Below are positions 17,814 through 26,790 of a DNA stretch of 64,000 bases, piece after piece. Position 1 is the first letter of the stretch. Each line of letters begins with the position of its first letter. The DNA lies in assembly GCA_040219275.1 (NCBI GenBank), contig JAVJSU010000076.1:1-64000 (forward strand). The letters are read 5' to 3'. A program made the position numbers and the translations under genes. The notes beneath the pieces are model-generated. The model was not told the origin of the DNA, made no database searches, and saw only the letters and a program-made list of their open reading frames with translations. The DNA is from JAVJSU01 sp040219275 (GTDB taxonomy: Bacteria > Chloroflexota > Anaerolineae > Aggregatilineales > Phototrophicaceae).

Positions 17814-18896
17814 ATGAATTTTCGCTGGATCGGGTTACTTTTTGCGCTTCTTATGATATTGACTATCGCGCCACAAACGGCTCATGCTGGCACACCCACA
17901 ATTAGCGATATTGCGTGGAGTTATGATGGAACGCTACTAGCGACAGTAGGTTATAGTATTATCGTATATGATCGCTTTCTCATACCGCTTATCGAATATG
18001 ATGAAGCGACCAGTGGTATCCATTTTTCAAGTTCGCTAAGTTGGCATCCGACTGAGCCACAATTTGTCACGGATAGGTTTGATCGCGGGTATTTAGACTT
18101 TCCGACAAGTGAGCGGTTCATCATTTACGATGCACGTCTGACGGATGTTTTTGTTGAAGCATATTATACTGAAGAGGAGTTGCAAGCATTGGGTCTAAGG
18201 CTAAATTCCTTAACGTGGGTTGATGACGACACCATCTACGTAGACACATATTTTCCAACTACCTATCGGTTGAGTGCCGAAACGCTCCAAATTGTCGACG
18301 AATTAGCTACGCCTGCAATCACAGAAGATCAGAGGGTTACGCACATACAATTCTATGATCTCAATGACCATCTCTATGTCGCCTATGCAAGCGTTCCAGA
18401 TTATCGAAGTTATCGAAATGGCGAAAATACCCACCCAACGCTCAGAGTGATGGATATAATCTCCGGTGAAATGACCGATACGGCTTTTCCTGAGAATACA
18501 GTAATCGGGAATTTATCGTATTTAGGTGGGCATTTCGCTGTAGAAATCCGTAGCTCAGTTGCCACATTAAACTACCTTGCGCTAGTCGACGTTCAGACCA
18601 ATACAATCTCTTGCCGGTTCGACCTCAATGCCATGACTGGCGGCTTAAGCGATATGTCTTGGCGTTTTGATAATCGTTATCTGGCATATATTTCGTTAGG
18701 CGGGCAAGGCAGTAATCAGAATTGGGTGTTGACCGTCGTTGATGCCGAATCCTGCGAGTCTGCCATGACTCTTTCCGGTGATGAAAGCCTGTACCAGATT
18801 GCTTGGCATCCCGATGGCACAGTAATCGCCGCCTCAACATGGGGCGGTGAGCTACAATTAATCGACGTAAGCATGTTACTTGAATCAGGCGAGTAA
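17814..18896 (+). CDS. Secreted WD40-like beta-propeller protein
   Basis: A 360-residue protein with a Sec signal peptide (cleavage after residue 25, TAHA|G) and propeller blades such as SDIAWSYDGTLLATVGY, LSWHPTEPQFVTD, MSWRFDNRYLAYIS and IAWHPDGTVIAAST. It is similar in size and blade style to the product of 6182-7207. It starts 9 bases after the stop of the Gln-rich protein and its stop overlaps the next start (TAATG), so it is part of an operon. The ligand is unknown. Confidence 0.78.
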   Translation: MNFRWIGLLFALLMILTIAPQTAHAGTPTISDIAWSYDGTLLATVGYSIIVYDRFLIPLIEYDEATSGIHFSSSLSWHPTEPQFVTDRFDRGYLDFPTSERFIIYDARLTDVFVEAYYTEEELQALGLRLNSLTWVDDDTIYVDTYFPTTYRLSAETLQIVDELATPAITEDQRVTHIQFYDLNDHLYVAYASVPDYRSYRNGENTHPTLRVMDIISGEMTDTAFPENTVIGNLSYLGGHFAVEIRSSVATLNYLALVDVQTNTISCRFDLNAMTGGLSDMSWRFDNRYLAYISLGGQGSNQNWVLTVVDAESCESAMTLSGDESLYQIAWHPDGTVIAASTWGGELQLIDVSMLLESGE

Positions 18897-19159
18897 TGAA
18901 TGTGATCAAGCAATATCGTTATGTTCGTCCGCTAAATGTGGATATTTACGATGATAAATTATGGGTCACGCTCGAAGATGAACGCATTATCTCTACACCG
19001 CTGACTTGGTATCTGTGGCTGATAAGTGCAACGCGAGATGAGCAACAACATATCGAATTATTGCCAGACGGACTCTATTGGACAGACCTGGATGAGGGAT
19101 TGGAAATCGAAGGCATGTTACGTGGTATTCGTCCCATTTATCCACAGACTGCTCCCTAA
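18896..19159 (+). CDS. DUF2442 family protein
   Basis: An 87-residue protein matching the DUF2442 pattern: VRPLNVDIYDDKLWVTLEDE, then a PLTWYLWL helix, HIELLPDGLYWTDLDE and the final EGMLRG. DUF2442 proteins are small, often found in pairs with DUF4160 and suspected to act like antitoxins or regulators, though their function is not settled. Start and upstream stop overlap by one base (TAATG), so its translation depends on that of the propeller gene. No DUF4160 partner is present. Confidence 0.85.
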   Translation: MNVIKQYRYVRPLNVDIYDDKLWVTLEDERIISTPLTWYLWLISATRDEQQHIELLPDGLYWTDLDEGLEIEGMLRGIRPIYPQTAP

Positions 19160-19180
19160 GTATCCCGTAGGAGGTGAATT

Positions 19181-19780
19181 ATGGCAAAGAAGACACCTGC
19201 AAATATTTATCAGTTGAAGATCACCTTACACCATAGCAAACCCCCAATCTGGCGGCGTATGCTGGTTTCTGGTGATACAAAACTCGAACAATTGCACATG
19301 ATTATCCAAATTGCGATGGGCTGGTGGAATGCCCATCTACACCAATTTATCATAGACCGAATCTACTATGCCGCTGATTTAGGTGAGTTTGGATTAGACT
19401 TTGAAGATTGGGGCGGGCGCAAGTTACGCGAAGATAATTTTGTATTAAGTGACCTTATCAAAACGGAAAAAAAGAAATTCCGGTATGAGTATGATTTTGG
19501 CGATAGTTGGTATCATGATATTCTTGTAGAAAAAATTCTTCCGCCCGATCCTAACCAGAAGCTCCCTGTGTGCATCAAAGGCAAACGTGCCTGCCCGCCG
19601 GAAGATGTGGGTGGTATTTATAGCTACGATTTTTTTCTTGAGGCGTTCAAAGACCCCAATCATCCTGCACACGAAGATTATATACAGTGGGTTGGCGAGG
19701 ATTTTGACCCTGAAGCATTTGATTTGGACGCGATCAACAAAACGCTTCAAGAGTACGCTAAAGATGCAAGGCTTAAATGA
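19181..19780 (+). CDS. Plasmid pRiA4b ORF-3-like protein
   Basis: A 199-residue soluble protein of the pRiA4b ORF-3 family: IYQLKITLHHSKPPIWRRML at the start, LHMIIQIAMGWWNAHLHQF, the FRYEYDFGDSWYHDI core, and the PVCIKGKRACPPEDVGGIYSY block. The family is widespread on plasmids and chromosomes and its biochemical role is not established. It has a very good AGGAGG 6 bases before the ATG and lies 21 bases after DUF2442. Family assignment is secure. Confidence 0.9.
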   Translation: MAKKTPANIYQLKITLHHSKPPIWRRMLVSGDTKLEQLHMIIQIAMGWWNAHLHQFIIDRIYYAADLGEFGLDFEDWGGRKLREDNFVLSDLIKTEKKKFRYEYDFGDSWYHDILVEKILPPDPNQKLPVCIKGKRACPPEDVGGIYSYDFFLEAFKDPNHPAHEDYIQWVGEDFDPEAFDLDAINKTLQEYAKDARLK

Positions 19781-19784
19781 TCTG

Positions 19785-19830
19785 CGTGGGACGACTTTTG
19801 CGAGGGCGACGTAACAGGTCGTCCCTAAGG
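19785..19830. repeat. Hairpin word GGGACGAC ... GTCGTCCC
   Basis: Inverted repeat gggacgac (19788-19795) / gtcgtccc (19818-19825) around a loop containing a second gagggcgac word. The same class of words appears near 7303, 29044-29100 and 45061. It may end the upstream operon but lacks a T-run. Confidence 0.5.
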
Positions 19831-19850
19831 AATACAATCGATAAATCTAA

Positions 19851-19884
19851 ACTAAAAACTAACATCTGAAAACTAAGGACTACA
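19851..19884. repeat. Heptameric tandem repeat overlapping the MoxR ribosome binding site
   Basis: Period-7 units AACTAAA, AACTAAC, ATCTGAA, AACTAAG, GACTACA. The AAGGA that serves the MoxR start lies inside the fourth and fifth units. Confidence 0.65.
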
Positions 19885-19885
19885 C

Positions 19886-20878
19886 ATGACTGATACACCC
19901 TTGATGGAATTGGAAGAATTTAGCAATGTCGCCCGCACGATAGAAAAAGAAGTCGGGCGCGTGATCGTCGGGCAAACAGACGTGATCCGCTCCGTGTTGA
20001 TCTGTGTGCTAGCGGGACGACATGTTCTGCTGGAAGGCGTGCCGGGGCTGGGCAAAACGCAACTCATCCGCACGCTGGCGGACGCGCTTCAGCTTGAATT
20101 TTCGCGTATTCAGTTCACGCCAGATTTGATGCCGTCGGATATTGTTGGCACGGACATCCTTGAAGAGACCGAAGACGGCAAGCGCCAATTTCGCTTTCAG
20201 CATGGACCGATTTTCGCCAATCTGGTGCTGGCGGATGAGATCAACCGCGCCACGCCAAAGACACAATCCGCCCTGCTGGAAGCCATGCAGGAAAAAACCG
20301 TCACCGTTGCCGGACGCGTCTATCGTCTGGAGCCGCCGTTTTTCGTGCTGGCGACGCAAAATCCGCTGGAAAGTGAAGGCACCTATCCCCTGCCGGAAGC
20401 GCAATTGGATCGCTTCATGTTCAAGGTGGATGTGAAATTCCCGACGCTGGATAATCTGGTGACGATCATTGAGCGCACCACAGGCAACAGCACGCCGGAA
20501 GCGGGCAAAGTGGCGGAGGGTCGTCAAATTTTGCAGATGGGACAACTGGCATTAGACACACCTATCGCAACCCATGTCAGCCGTTACGTGGCGCAGTTGA
20601 TCGTCGCCACCCATCCTGATGAAAACAGCGCGCCCGATGTGGTCAAGCGTTATGTGCGCTACGGCGCGAGTCCCCGCGGGGCGCAGGCGTTGATTATCGG
20701 CGCGAAGATTAATTCTCTGCTGGACGGGCGCTTTAACGTCTCGTTTGAAGATATTGACGCGGTTGCTCCGGCGGCATTACGGCATCGCCTCCTGCTAAAC
20801 TTCGAGGGTCTGGCGGAAGGCATCAGCACAGATGAGATCATCGCCGACCTGCTCAAATCTGTGCCAAAATCCAAATAA
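19886..20878 (+). CDS. MoxR family AAA+ ATPase
   Basis: A 330-residue AAA+ chaperone-like ATPase. Walker A GVPGLGKT (51-58), Walker B and sensor region LVLADEINRATPKTQSALLEAM (about 113-134), ATQNPLESEGTYPLPEAQLDRF (sensor 1 and arginine finger region), and RYGASPRGAQALI in the lid. MoxR proteins usually act with VWA-domain and DUF58 proteins in assembling or activating enzymes and envelope structures; neither is in the window. AAGGA sits 7 bases upstream of the ATG within a tandem repeat. A terminator follows directly, so no downstream partner is co-transcribed. Confidence 0.93.
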   Translation: MTDTPLMELEEFSNVARTIEKEVGRVIVGQTDVIRSVLICVLAGRHVLLEGVPGLGKTQLIRTLADALQLEFSRIQFTPDLMPSDIVGTDILEETEDGKRQFRFQHGPIFANLVLADEINRATPKTQSALLEAMQEKTVTVAGRVYRLEPPFFVLATQNPLESEGTYPLPEAQLDRFMFKVDVKFPTLDNLVTIIERTTGNSTPEAGKVAEGRQILQMGQLALDTPIATHVSRYVAQLIVATHPDENSAPDVVKRYVRYGASPRGAQALIIGAKINSLLDGRFNVSFEDIDAVAPAALRHRLLLNFEGLAEGISTDEIIADLLKSVPKSK

Positions 20879-20902
20879 GCGCAAAGAGTGTTTTGGACGT
20901 TT

Positions 20903-20931
20903 AAGGATGCGATAAGTCGCGTCCTTTTTTT
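20903..20931 (+). terminator. Rho-independent terminator of moxR
   Basis: Stem AAGGATGCG / CGCGTCCTT (one T-G pair), loop ATAAGT, then seven T. Confidence 0.88.
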
Positions 20932-21152
20932 GTCTCTAATACCCCGTGAAATCGCCCGATTTTGCGAAGTCCTATACGCTACTCCAACTTTTGGGTGGGG
21001 TGGAACTAGGTATGATTTTGAAGATCTGCGCCAACGATCCTAAATTTTATGTGTGGCTCATATTCCGCTTACACTCCCCTATTTTGTCGTCATCTCAGGA
21101 CTTAACTGCGCCCCTTAGATTTAGAGTGTATCGAATAACAAAAGGACAAAAA

Positions 21153-22013
21153 ATGAAACGTAAATTTATGCTTATGATTAGCGTGGTGGTTCTGTCGTTG
21201 TCATTTACCGCAGTGCTAGCCCAAGATGATGATGATGCGATGGTTGGCGATATGATTTCGCTGAGCGACATCAACGATGATCCTGAAACATTCCTCGGTC
21301 AAACGTTGACCGTGCAAAACGATATTGTAGAAGCCCTTGCGCCGCGCATTTTTGTGATGGAAGATGACGAACTGTTGTCAGCGGATCGTTTGCTCGTGGT
21401 TTATGATACCGATAGCATCGACGACTTTGATGTGGTTCAAATTGCAAATAACGACCTCGAAGCAGTGGTCACAGGGACAATTGAACAATTTGTGCTCGGT
21501 GACATTTATGAGCGCTTTAATCCCGATCTTGACCTTGATCTGTTCCAACAAACCTTCGACGATTATGATGGCGAAGTGGTCTTAATCGCTTCTTCAGTCG
21601 ACATTGTCGATATGGTTGTTGAAGAAGACATCGAAGAAACTGACCTGCGTGATATTCTGGAAAATCCTGTCGCGCTGATGGATCAAGAAGTGGTCATTCA
21701 GGAACAGCTTGTGGAATATGTTTCCGCCAACATTTATCGTATTGAGGACAAAGACTTCTTCAATCCGGCAGATATTCTAGTCATCTACCCCGGCGATAAC
21801 ATGGTGAATGATATTTCTGTGGAAGAACTTGACGATCAAGACCCGGAAGTACTTGTTACGGGTGTCGTCAGAGACTTTGATCTGATCGCACTTGAAGACG
21901 AATTCAACGTAGACTTCGACAACGAAACCTATGAAGGCTACGAAGGTCCGGTGATTATCGCCAGTTCAATCGTGCTGTATGAAGACGTTGATACCGAAGA
22001 CCTTGATGACTAG
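21153..22013 (+). CDS. Acidic secreted protein with a duplicated domain
   Basis: A 286-residue protein with a Sec signal peptide (MKRKFMLMISVVVLSLSFTA to VLAQ) and a very acidic mature part (runs of Asp at its start and end). Two homologous halves follow, about residues 35-150 and 160-280: each begins with a D-L/S-x-D-I-x-x-(D/N)P helix, then E(T/A)(F/L)xxQ.(L/V)(T/V)(V/I)Q and a strand rich stretch, a LLVVYD/ILVIYP motif, VVTGT/LVTGV and VVLIASS/VIIASSI. This looks like a tandem of small beta-barrel (OB-like) domains. The ATG at 21153 was chosen over an earlier in-frame start because of AAGGA and the signal peptide. The function is unknown. Confidence 0.75.
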   Translation: MKRKFMLMISVVVLSLSFTAVLAQDDDDAMVGDMISLSDINDDPETFLGQTLTVQNDIVEALAPRIFVMEDDELLSADRLLVVYDTDSIDDFDVVQIANNDLEAVVTGTIEQFVLGDIYERFNPDLDLDLFQQTFDDYDGEVVLIASSVDIVDMVVEEDIEETDLRDILENPVALMDQEVVIQEQLVEYVSANIYRIEDKDFFNPADILVIYPGDNMVNDISVEELDDQDPEVLVTGVVRDFDLIALEDEFNVDFDNETYEGYEGPVIIASSIVLYEDVDTEDLDD

Positions 22014-22041
22014 CAGATCGCTAGCAGTCTAAATCAATTAC

Positions 22042-22078
22042 AAAACGAGCGCGGGAGTTATTCCTGTGCTCGTTTTTT
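22042..22078 (+). terminator. Rho-independent terminator
   Basis: Fifteen-base arms AAAACGAGCGCGGGA / TCCTGTGCTCGTTTT with a few wobbles, followed by T, 28 bases after the acidic protein gene. It lies 23 bases before the end of a convergent gene. Confidence 0.88.
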
Positions 22079-22100
22079 GTTGCCTGTTTATAGAATAGCG

Positions 22101-22709
22101 TTAGTTCGATTTGCCGAACGGTTCAATCGTGAAATCCATCGCCACGATATAGGATTGGTCAAGCGTCAGCACTTTGACAGGTGGATCGCTCAGTTTATCG
22201 TCGATTAATTTTGCCTCTAAGCCGTGATGCGTGAGCACTTTTTCCATGCGTTCGGCGAGTGGTTTGGGCATCTGTCCGAGCATATCACCACCACTTTTGA
22301 CGAGATCAAGCAGGGGGCGGTTGGCGTTCAGGTATTCAGGGATTTGTCGCCAGGGACCAAACGTGCTGGCATACGCCTGAAAAATATCGAGCACGAGTTC
22401 ATTGGGGTCTGCTGGTTCGCCCTTAAAAAAGACCGCGACGGGGGGTGTATTGTATTGATGCGATAACGCATGATCGTCACTGAGCCTGAGCGTGCCGAAC
22501 ATCCCCACGCTGATTTGATGCTCCTTCACGCCGATTGCACGGATGAGATACTGATGTTTATCGCGCAGACCGCCAGCGGCTTCGTCGTATTGGGTGGTGG
22601 CGACAATCGCCTGTACGGTTTCCGGCACACTGTCCATCTGTACCATGAGCAACACACCATAATCATTTTCACCCTTAAGTTCGTCAAGGAGTTGTTCGCG
22701 TTTGGGCAT
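22101..22709 (-). CDS. Hypothetical cytoplasmic protein
   Basis: A 202-residue protein I do not recognise. It has no signal peptide or membrane helix. The first half is predicted mixed strand/helix (YGVLLMVQMDSVPETVQAIVAT, ISVGMFGTLRL, PPVAVFFKGE), the middle is helical, and the end returns to strands (VKVLTLDQSYIVAMDFTIEPF). The ATG at 22709 is preferred to one at 22748 because AAGGAA lies about 7 bases before it. It appears to be a single-gene unit, convergent with the acidic secreted protein. Confidence 0.6.
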   Translation of the reverse strand: MPKREQLLDELKGENDYGVLLMVQMDSVPETVQAIVATTQYDEAAGGLRDKHQYLIRAIGVKEHQISVGMFGTLRLSDDHALSHQYNTPPVAVFFKGEPADPNELVLDIFQAYASTFGPWRQIPEYLNANRPLLDLVKSGGDMLGQMPKPLAERMEKVLTHHGLEAKLIDDKLSDPPVKVLTLDQSYIVAMDFTIEPFGKSN

Positions 22710-22810
22710 TCGTAGTTTTCCTTCGTGTGTACGGCAAAATAGCGTCAAAATGTCTGTTATGAAGGTCTTGATTATCGCCTATTGTCGGTTATTTTCAACA
22801 ACCAGAAGAA

Positions 22811-22844
22811 TCAAAAAACACGAGTCGGCAAAACCTACTCGTGT
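22811..22844 (-). terminator. Rho-independent terminator of the hsp20 gene
   Basis: Perfect 8-bp stem ACACGAGT / ACTCGTGT followed on the minus strand by six T. Confidence 0.85.
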
Positions 22845-22943
22845 CTTTGATAATCACAATGGGGATAAGCGATGCTGTGTTCAGGCGTGGGGAGGGAGTT
22901 TACCCGAATACACACATCGCACCCCTTCTGGTTAGCTAATTAT

Positions 22944-23408
22944 TTACTTGTTGCCGTTTCCTGCGCGTACCGGAATGGCTTTTGGTTTAACCTCTTCCGC
23001 TTTCGGCAGGGTGAGCTTCAAGATACCGCCGTCGTAATCCGCTTCTACCGAGGCATCATTAACTGCCTGCGGCAAGCGCACACTCCGGCTGAACCGTCCG
23101 TAACGGCGTTCACGGATCAAAGACCGTTCGCCCTCACGCTCGATAGTTTGTTCAGGGATTTCCGCGTTAATCGTCAATACGCCATCATGTAAGTTGATGT
23201 GGATATTGTCTGCGGATACACCCGGCAAATCTGCGACGATGGTATAGTCGTCATCCGTCTCGTTGACATCGAGTGCCATGCCTTGCTCACCATTGTTCCA
23301 GAAATCAGAACGGGAGAGTGAGCGCCACTGGTCATCGAAGAATGAATCCATCACGTTTTGCATTGTTGCCATTTCACGGATTGGATTCCAACGTGTAATC
23401 TTGTTCAT
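22944..23408 (-). CDS. Small heat-shock protein (Hsp20/alpha-crystallin)
   Basis: A 154-residue holdase chaperone. An N-terminal helical arm (residues 1-45), then the alpha-crystallin domain (about 48-140) with ALDVNETDDDYTIVADLPGV, GVLTINAEIPE, RRYGRFSRSVRLP and ADYDGGILKLTLPK, and a C-terminal extension with an IPV motif (AIPVRAG) for oligomer contacts. The ATG at 23408 follows GGAGGA by about 6 bases; an in-frame upstream ATG at 23462 has no such site. No CIRCE operator is seen upstream, so HrcA control is not indicated. A dedicated terminator lies about 100 bases downstream. Confidence 0.93.
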   Translation of the reverse strand: MNKITRWNPIREMATMQNVMDSFFDDQWRSLSRSDFWNNGEQGMALDVNETDDDYTIVADLPGVSADNIHINLHDGVLTINAEIPEQTIEREGERSLIRERRYGRFSRSVRLPQAVNDASVEADYDGGILKLTLPKAEEVKPKAIPVRAGNGNK

Positions 23409-23659
23409 CGAAAGTCCTCCGTATGTACTACATTTACGATTGTTTGTTACATTTATCATCATAGGCGCGGAGTGTAAAAATTGCTTATGCGAATCGTAAG
23501 AAACATATAAAAATCACCTTCACAGGGGATAAATAGTAGATGTACGTCTGCCGTGAACAGATGTGCTAACATAAAAAGCTATGCTATAGTAGGTGTCAGA
23601 AATGAGTTCACCGTTTTCAGTGATGCGCGCATGATGACTAAACGCAGGAGAAAGTAACT

Positions 23660-24436
23660 ATGGATTTACCCCGTTTACATGCAGATATGGCTGAATGGCA
23701 ATCCACGCGTACAAGTTTGCATCAAGCCGCTGAGGTCGTCGGGAAAGTCCGTAAAGCGATGATCGATCCCTTGCCCAATGCGCTCCATTTGAGTTTGCAC
23801 ATCGTCCCGGAAGGCTTATCCACCGCCAGACTCAGCGATGACACAACGCTTGTGCTGGATATTAAAGAGGCGCTCGTCAAACGGCTGAATCCTGAAGGGC
23901 GCATCAGCGAGACATGGTTATTAGCGGATTATACACAGCAGTCCTTAGCATCGACATTGGCGACTGCTTTTGAAATTGATATTTCCGCAGAGGGCGACGA
24001 ACCGCTCAAAATAAATACCCGCGTTGGCGTGGATTACGCAATTTTCCTGTACCGCGTGTATACAGCGTTTGCGCGTTTTCGAGCGACCCTGTTCGGCACG
24101 ATGTCGCCCGTGGTCGTCTGGACGCATCATTTTGATCTGTCGTTTGTGTGGTTTACGGGCAATGAGCCGGACGAACACAACAAAGCGCACATCAATTTCG
24201 GGTTTGCGCCCTTTAGCGATGGCGTTGACTTGCCGTATATTTATATGTATGGCTGGTCACCGGAGGGTGGCTACGCGATGATTGAGCCTGCCTTTCCGGT
24301 CAAATTCCAGACGGAAGGCTTTACGGGCGCGGTGATTGATTATGAAGCTCTGCGGCGCTTTGGTCAGCCGGAAGCGATGATCGAAAGCGAATTGAACGCG
24401 ATTTATAGGCAATTTAGAGCGAAATTAGAAAGTTGA
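23660..24436 (+). CDS. DUF5996 family protein
   Basis: A 258-residue protein with the DUF5996 layout: an opening PRLHADMAEWQSTRTSLH block, VVGKVRKAM, LHLSLHIVPEGLSTARL, a middle section, then FRATLFGTMSPVVVWTHHFD, LSFVWFTGNEP and the FGFAPFSDGVDLPYIYMYGW block near the end. Several conserved Trp, His and Tyr suggest an active site, but the family has no assigned reaction. There is a good AGGAG 9 bases before the ATG. It probably forms an operon with 24472-25212, which starts 36 bases downstream. Confidence 0.75.
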   Translation: MDLPRLHADMAEWQSTRTSLHQAAEVVGKVRKAMIDPLPNALHLSLHIVPEGLSTARLSDDTTLVLDIKEALVKRLNPEGRISETWLLADYTQQSLASTLATAFEIDISAEGDEPLKINTRVGVDYAIFLYRVYTAFARFRATLFGTMSPVVVWTHHFDLSFVWFTGNEPDEHNKAHINFGFAPFSDGVDLPYIYMYGWSPEGGYAMIEPAFPVKFQTEGFTGAVIDYEALRRFGQPEAMIESELNAIYRQFRAKLES

Positions 24437-24471
24437 AGTAAAAATAGACGTGTGAAGAGGGTAATGTCACA

Positions 24472-25212
24472 ATGGATATTCAAGAAATTTTGACAATGCT
24501 ATGTGGTGTGGGTGCGTTGTGCTCCATCGGGTTGATTTTACTGGGCATGGCGGCATTTCGGTTCTTAGGGCGCGGATCCATGATCGTGACCGTGATACCG
24601 ATGGCGTTCAGCATGTTGCGGAATCTCTTTCCGGGTGGGGGCAATAACGACGAATTGGATTATGAAGCACCCGCCAAGCGCATCAGCAATTATGAGCATC
24701 AAAGCGCCAATGATATACGCGAGAAACGCAAACCTACGATGGATTTTGATGCACAGGTCGCCCAACGTCTGAACGAAAAATCCAATTCTGGCGCGGGCTT
24801 TTCTGCTCAGAGTGTCTCGCCCGGCTATACGCCACAGGGACATCCATTGCCATCGGCGAACAAGGGCAAAAATAAGGAGAATGAAGACGGCACGCAGAAT
24901 GCACCGGACAGTATCACGCCGTCCGGTTTGGGCAAGAGTAAGCTCGGTGCACGTCCAAATTTTGACAAACGCCCGCAATTTGACCCCTTCGGCGGTGGGA
25001 CGGTAGACGATAATGCCGCGCATCAAGCGGGTGAGTCTCCCGCCTCAGATCAGAAGATTGATCTCGGTCCGGTCAATTTGCCACCGGATCGCCGAATCGG
25101 GGGTGAAGGTCGTCCGAGTCGGGATCACCGTCGGGGTCGTAACGACGCGGGGCAGGATGAGCTTTTTGGCGGTCTGCTAGATGGCGATGGGGACGGCTTC
25201 GCGGATTTGTAG
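24472..25212 (+). CDS. Single-pass membrane protein with disordered hydrophilic tail
   Basis: A 246-residue protein with hydrophobic residues 7-30 and a weaker hydrophobic stretch to about 50, then a long low-complexity, charged and Pro/Gly/Asn-rich region to the end. It finishes with DGDGDGFADL, which looks like an isolated EF-hand-type or dockerin-like calcium loop (D-x-D-x-D-G), although no partner helix is present. I do not recognise a family. It follows the DUF5996 gene closely. Confidence 0.55.
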   Translation: MDIQEILTMLCGVGALCSIGLILLGMAAFRFLGRGSMIVTVIPMAFSMLRNLFPGGGNNDELDYEAPAKRISNYEHQSANDIREKRKPTMDFDAQVAQRLNEKSNSGAGFSAQSVSPGYTPQGHPLPSANKGKNKENEDGTQNAPDSITPSGLGKSKLGARPNFDKRPQFDPFGGGTVDDNAAHQAGESPASDQKIDLGPVNLPPDRRIGGEGRPSRDHRRGRNDAGQDELFGGLLDGDGDGFADL

Positions 25213-25383
25213 AAGCAATACCGCACAGGCGCAGTGCAACGTCTTCATTGATGTTCTGCGTTTTTGTTCGGACACTATGATAAATTTGAAAGGGCGCAAC
25301 ATACTGCGCCCCATGCCCGTGTTTGCGGTTATTTTTTTAAACAGCAGTAAGCTTTTCTTCCACTGAAGGTTACTTAAAACGTG

Positions 25384-26625
25384 ATGACTCAACCCGTAAA
25401 CTCTATAAAATCCGGTATGTTCGCCCTGCTGTTGCTGGTCGGGGCGCTGTGTTCGCTGACCGTCCACGCGCAGACGGATGAATTGCCCTTGCTCGGTTCG
25501 CTGGTGGCATTTACCCCGGCACAGCAGGATCGCATCATCATTCATAGTCTGGAAGATGGCACGCGCCGTGAGCTTAATTTTGGCGGGTTGGAGCATCAAC
25601 TCTGGGATTTCTCGCCGGATGGTTGCCGGATTTTATTCACGTTGGCGGAAACCTCGCACAACCCGCAGATGTTCAGCGCCAACCTTGATGGTAGTGATGT
25701 GCGCCAACTCGTCACCTATAGCGAGATGCCCGCCGGAGAATGGGGCATTTATGAGCCGGATTGGTCGGTGGCGGACGAAAACGGCGACTCGCGCATTGCC
25801 TTCACGATGATCCGTAACCGTCCACAAAGCGAAGACGTGCTACAGGAGCATCATATCGGCTGGATAGACGGGAGCGACAGCGCGACGAATAGCCCGCAGG
25901 AGCCTCAATTTTACAGCGTGACCGGACGCGAATATTCGCCCACATGGTCACCGGATGGCGCGTGGCTGGCGTATGTCTCCTATGATGAGCGCGTCTTCGG
26001 CGTGGATGCCCAATCCACCGCAGTCCCGACCAACGAGCCGCCCCCCGGTCAAGCGGGGCAGGAGTTGCCGACGGTGTTTGAGGCGGATTTATGGATCGTC
26101 AGCGCGGATGGCGAGACAAAATATCGCCAGACGACCTTTGAGACCGGCAACGTCCGCACCCCGCGTTGGAGTCCTGATGGCGATTTGATCGGCTTTATTT
26201 ACTCACCGAGCGCCAACAACGACACCTTCTGGATGATCGGCAGTCAGCAAGGGGCGCTCCCCACGCAACTCAGCGCGATGTGGAATCTGACGCTCGATCA
26301 TACCTGGTTGCCGGATAGCTCGGCGATGCTGGCATCCGTGCGCGATTTTCAGGGGATGAGCGAGAATCGACTGTGGCAGATTCCGCTGGTCGGCAATGCG
26401 GATACGGACGCGACGGTGTATCTGGCGGATAACGCCTTCACGCATACCGATTATCCACGCTTTAGTGCCGATGGGCGCTGGCTGGCGTTCCGTAGCACCT
26501 ATACGCTGGTGGTGATTGATACGCGCACCAACACATGGACGGCGCTCGACCCTGACTTACCGGGCAACACCCCGCCGGTCTGGTCGCCCGCTACCTTCAC
26601 CGACGAGCGTAATTGCACGGGATAG
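25384..26625 (+). CDS. Secreted TolB-like beta-propeller protein
   Basis: A 413-residue protein with a signal peptide (hydrophobic 12-30, cleavage near VHAQ). The mature part has TolB/PD40 blades: DFSPDGCRILFTL, SPTWSPDGAWLAYVSYD, PRWSPDGDLIGFIY, LPDSSAMLASVRD and PRFSADGRWLAFRST. The longest strand of the set carries a Pro-rich insert (VPTNEPPPGQAGQE). The GTG at 25381 is an alternative start; the nearest AAGG is about 17 bases upstream, so the start is uncertain. It is likely a periplasmic or cell-surface binding protein. Confidence 0.78.
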   Translation: MTQPVNSIKSGMFALLLLVGALCSLTVHAQTDELPLLGSLVAFTPAQQDRIIIHSLEDGTRRELNFGGLEHQLWDFSPDGCRILFTLAETSHNPQMFSANLDGSDVRQLVTYSEMPAGEWGIYEPDWSVADENGDSRIAFTMIRNRPQSEDVLQEHHIGWIDGSDSATNSPQEPQFYSVTGREYSPTWSPDGAWLAYVSYDERVFGVDAQSTAVPTNEPPPGQAGQELPTVFEADLWIVSADGETKYRQTTFETGNVRTPRWSPDGDLIGFIYSPSANNDTFWMIGSQQGALPTQLSAMWNLTLDHTWLPDSSAMLASVRDFQGMSENRLWQIPLVGNADTDATVYLADNAFTHTDYPRFSADGRWLAFRSTYTLVVIDTRTNTWTALDPDLPGNTPPVWSPATFTDERNCTG

Positions 26626-26790
26626 CTCACTCCCCCGCCGGAACGCCCCACAAGCGCAATAGTTATATCCAATCCGGTTGCGTTCCCCCGCGCCTTGACC
26701 GATAATCGTCGTTTGCCGTCCGTGCAACGTATCGCCATTTTTTTGGCGTTCATCTGTCATCAATTATCATTCAGGCGTTCACTTCTCATT

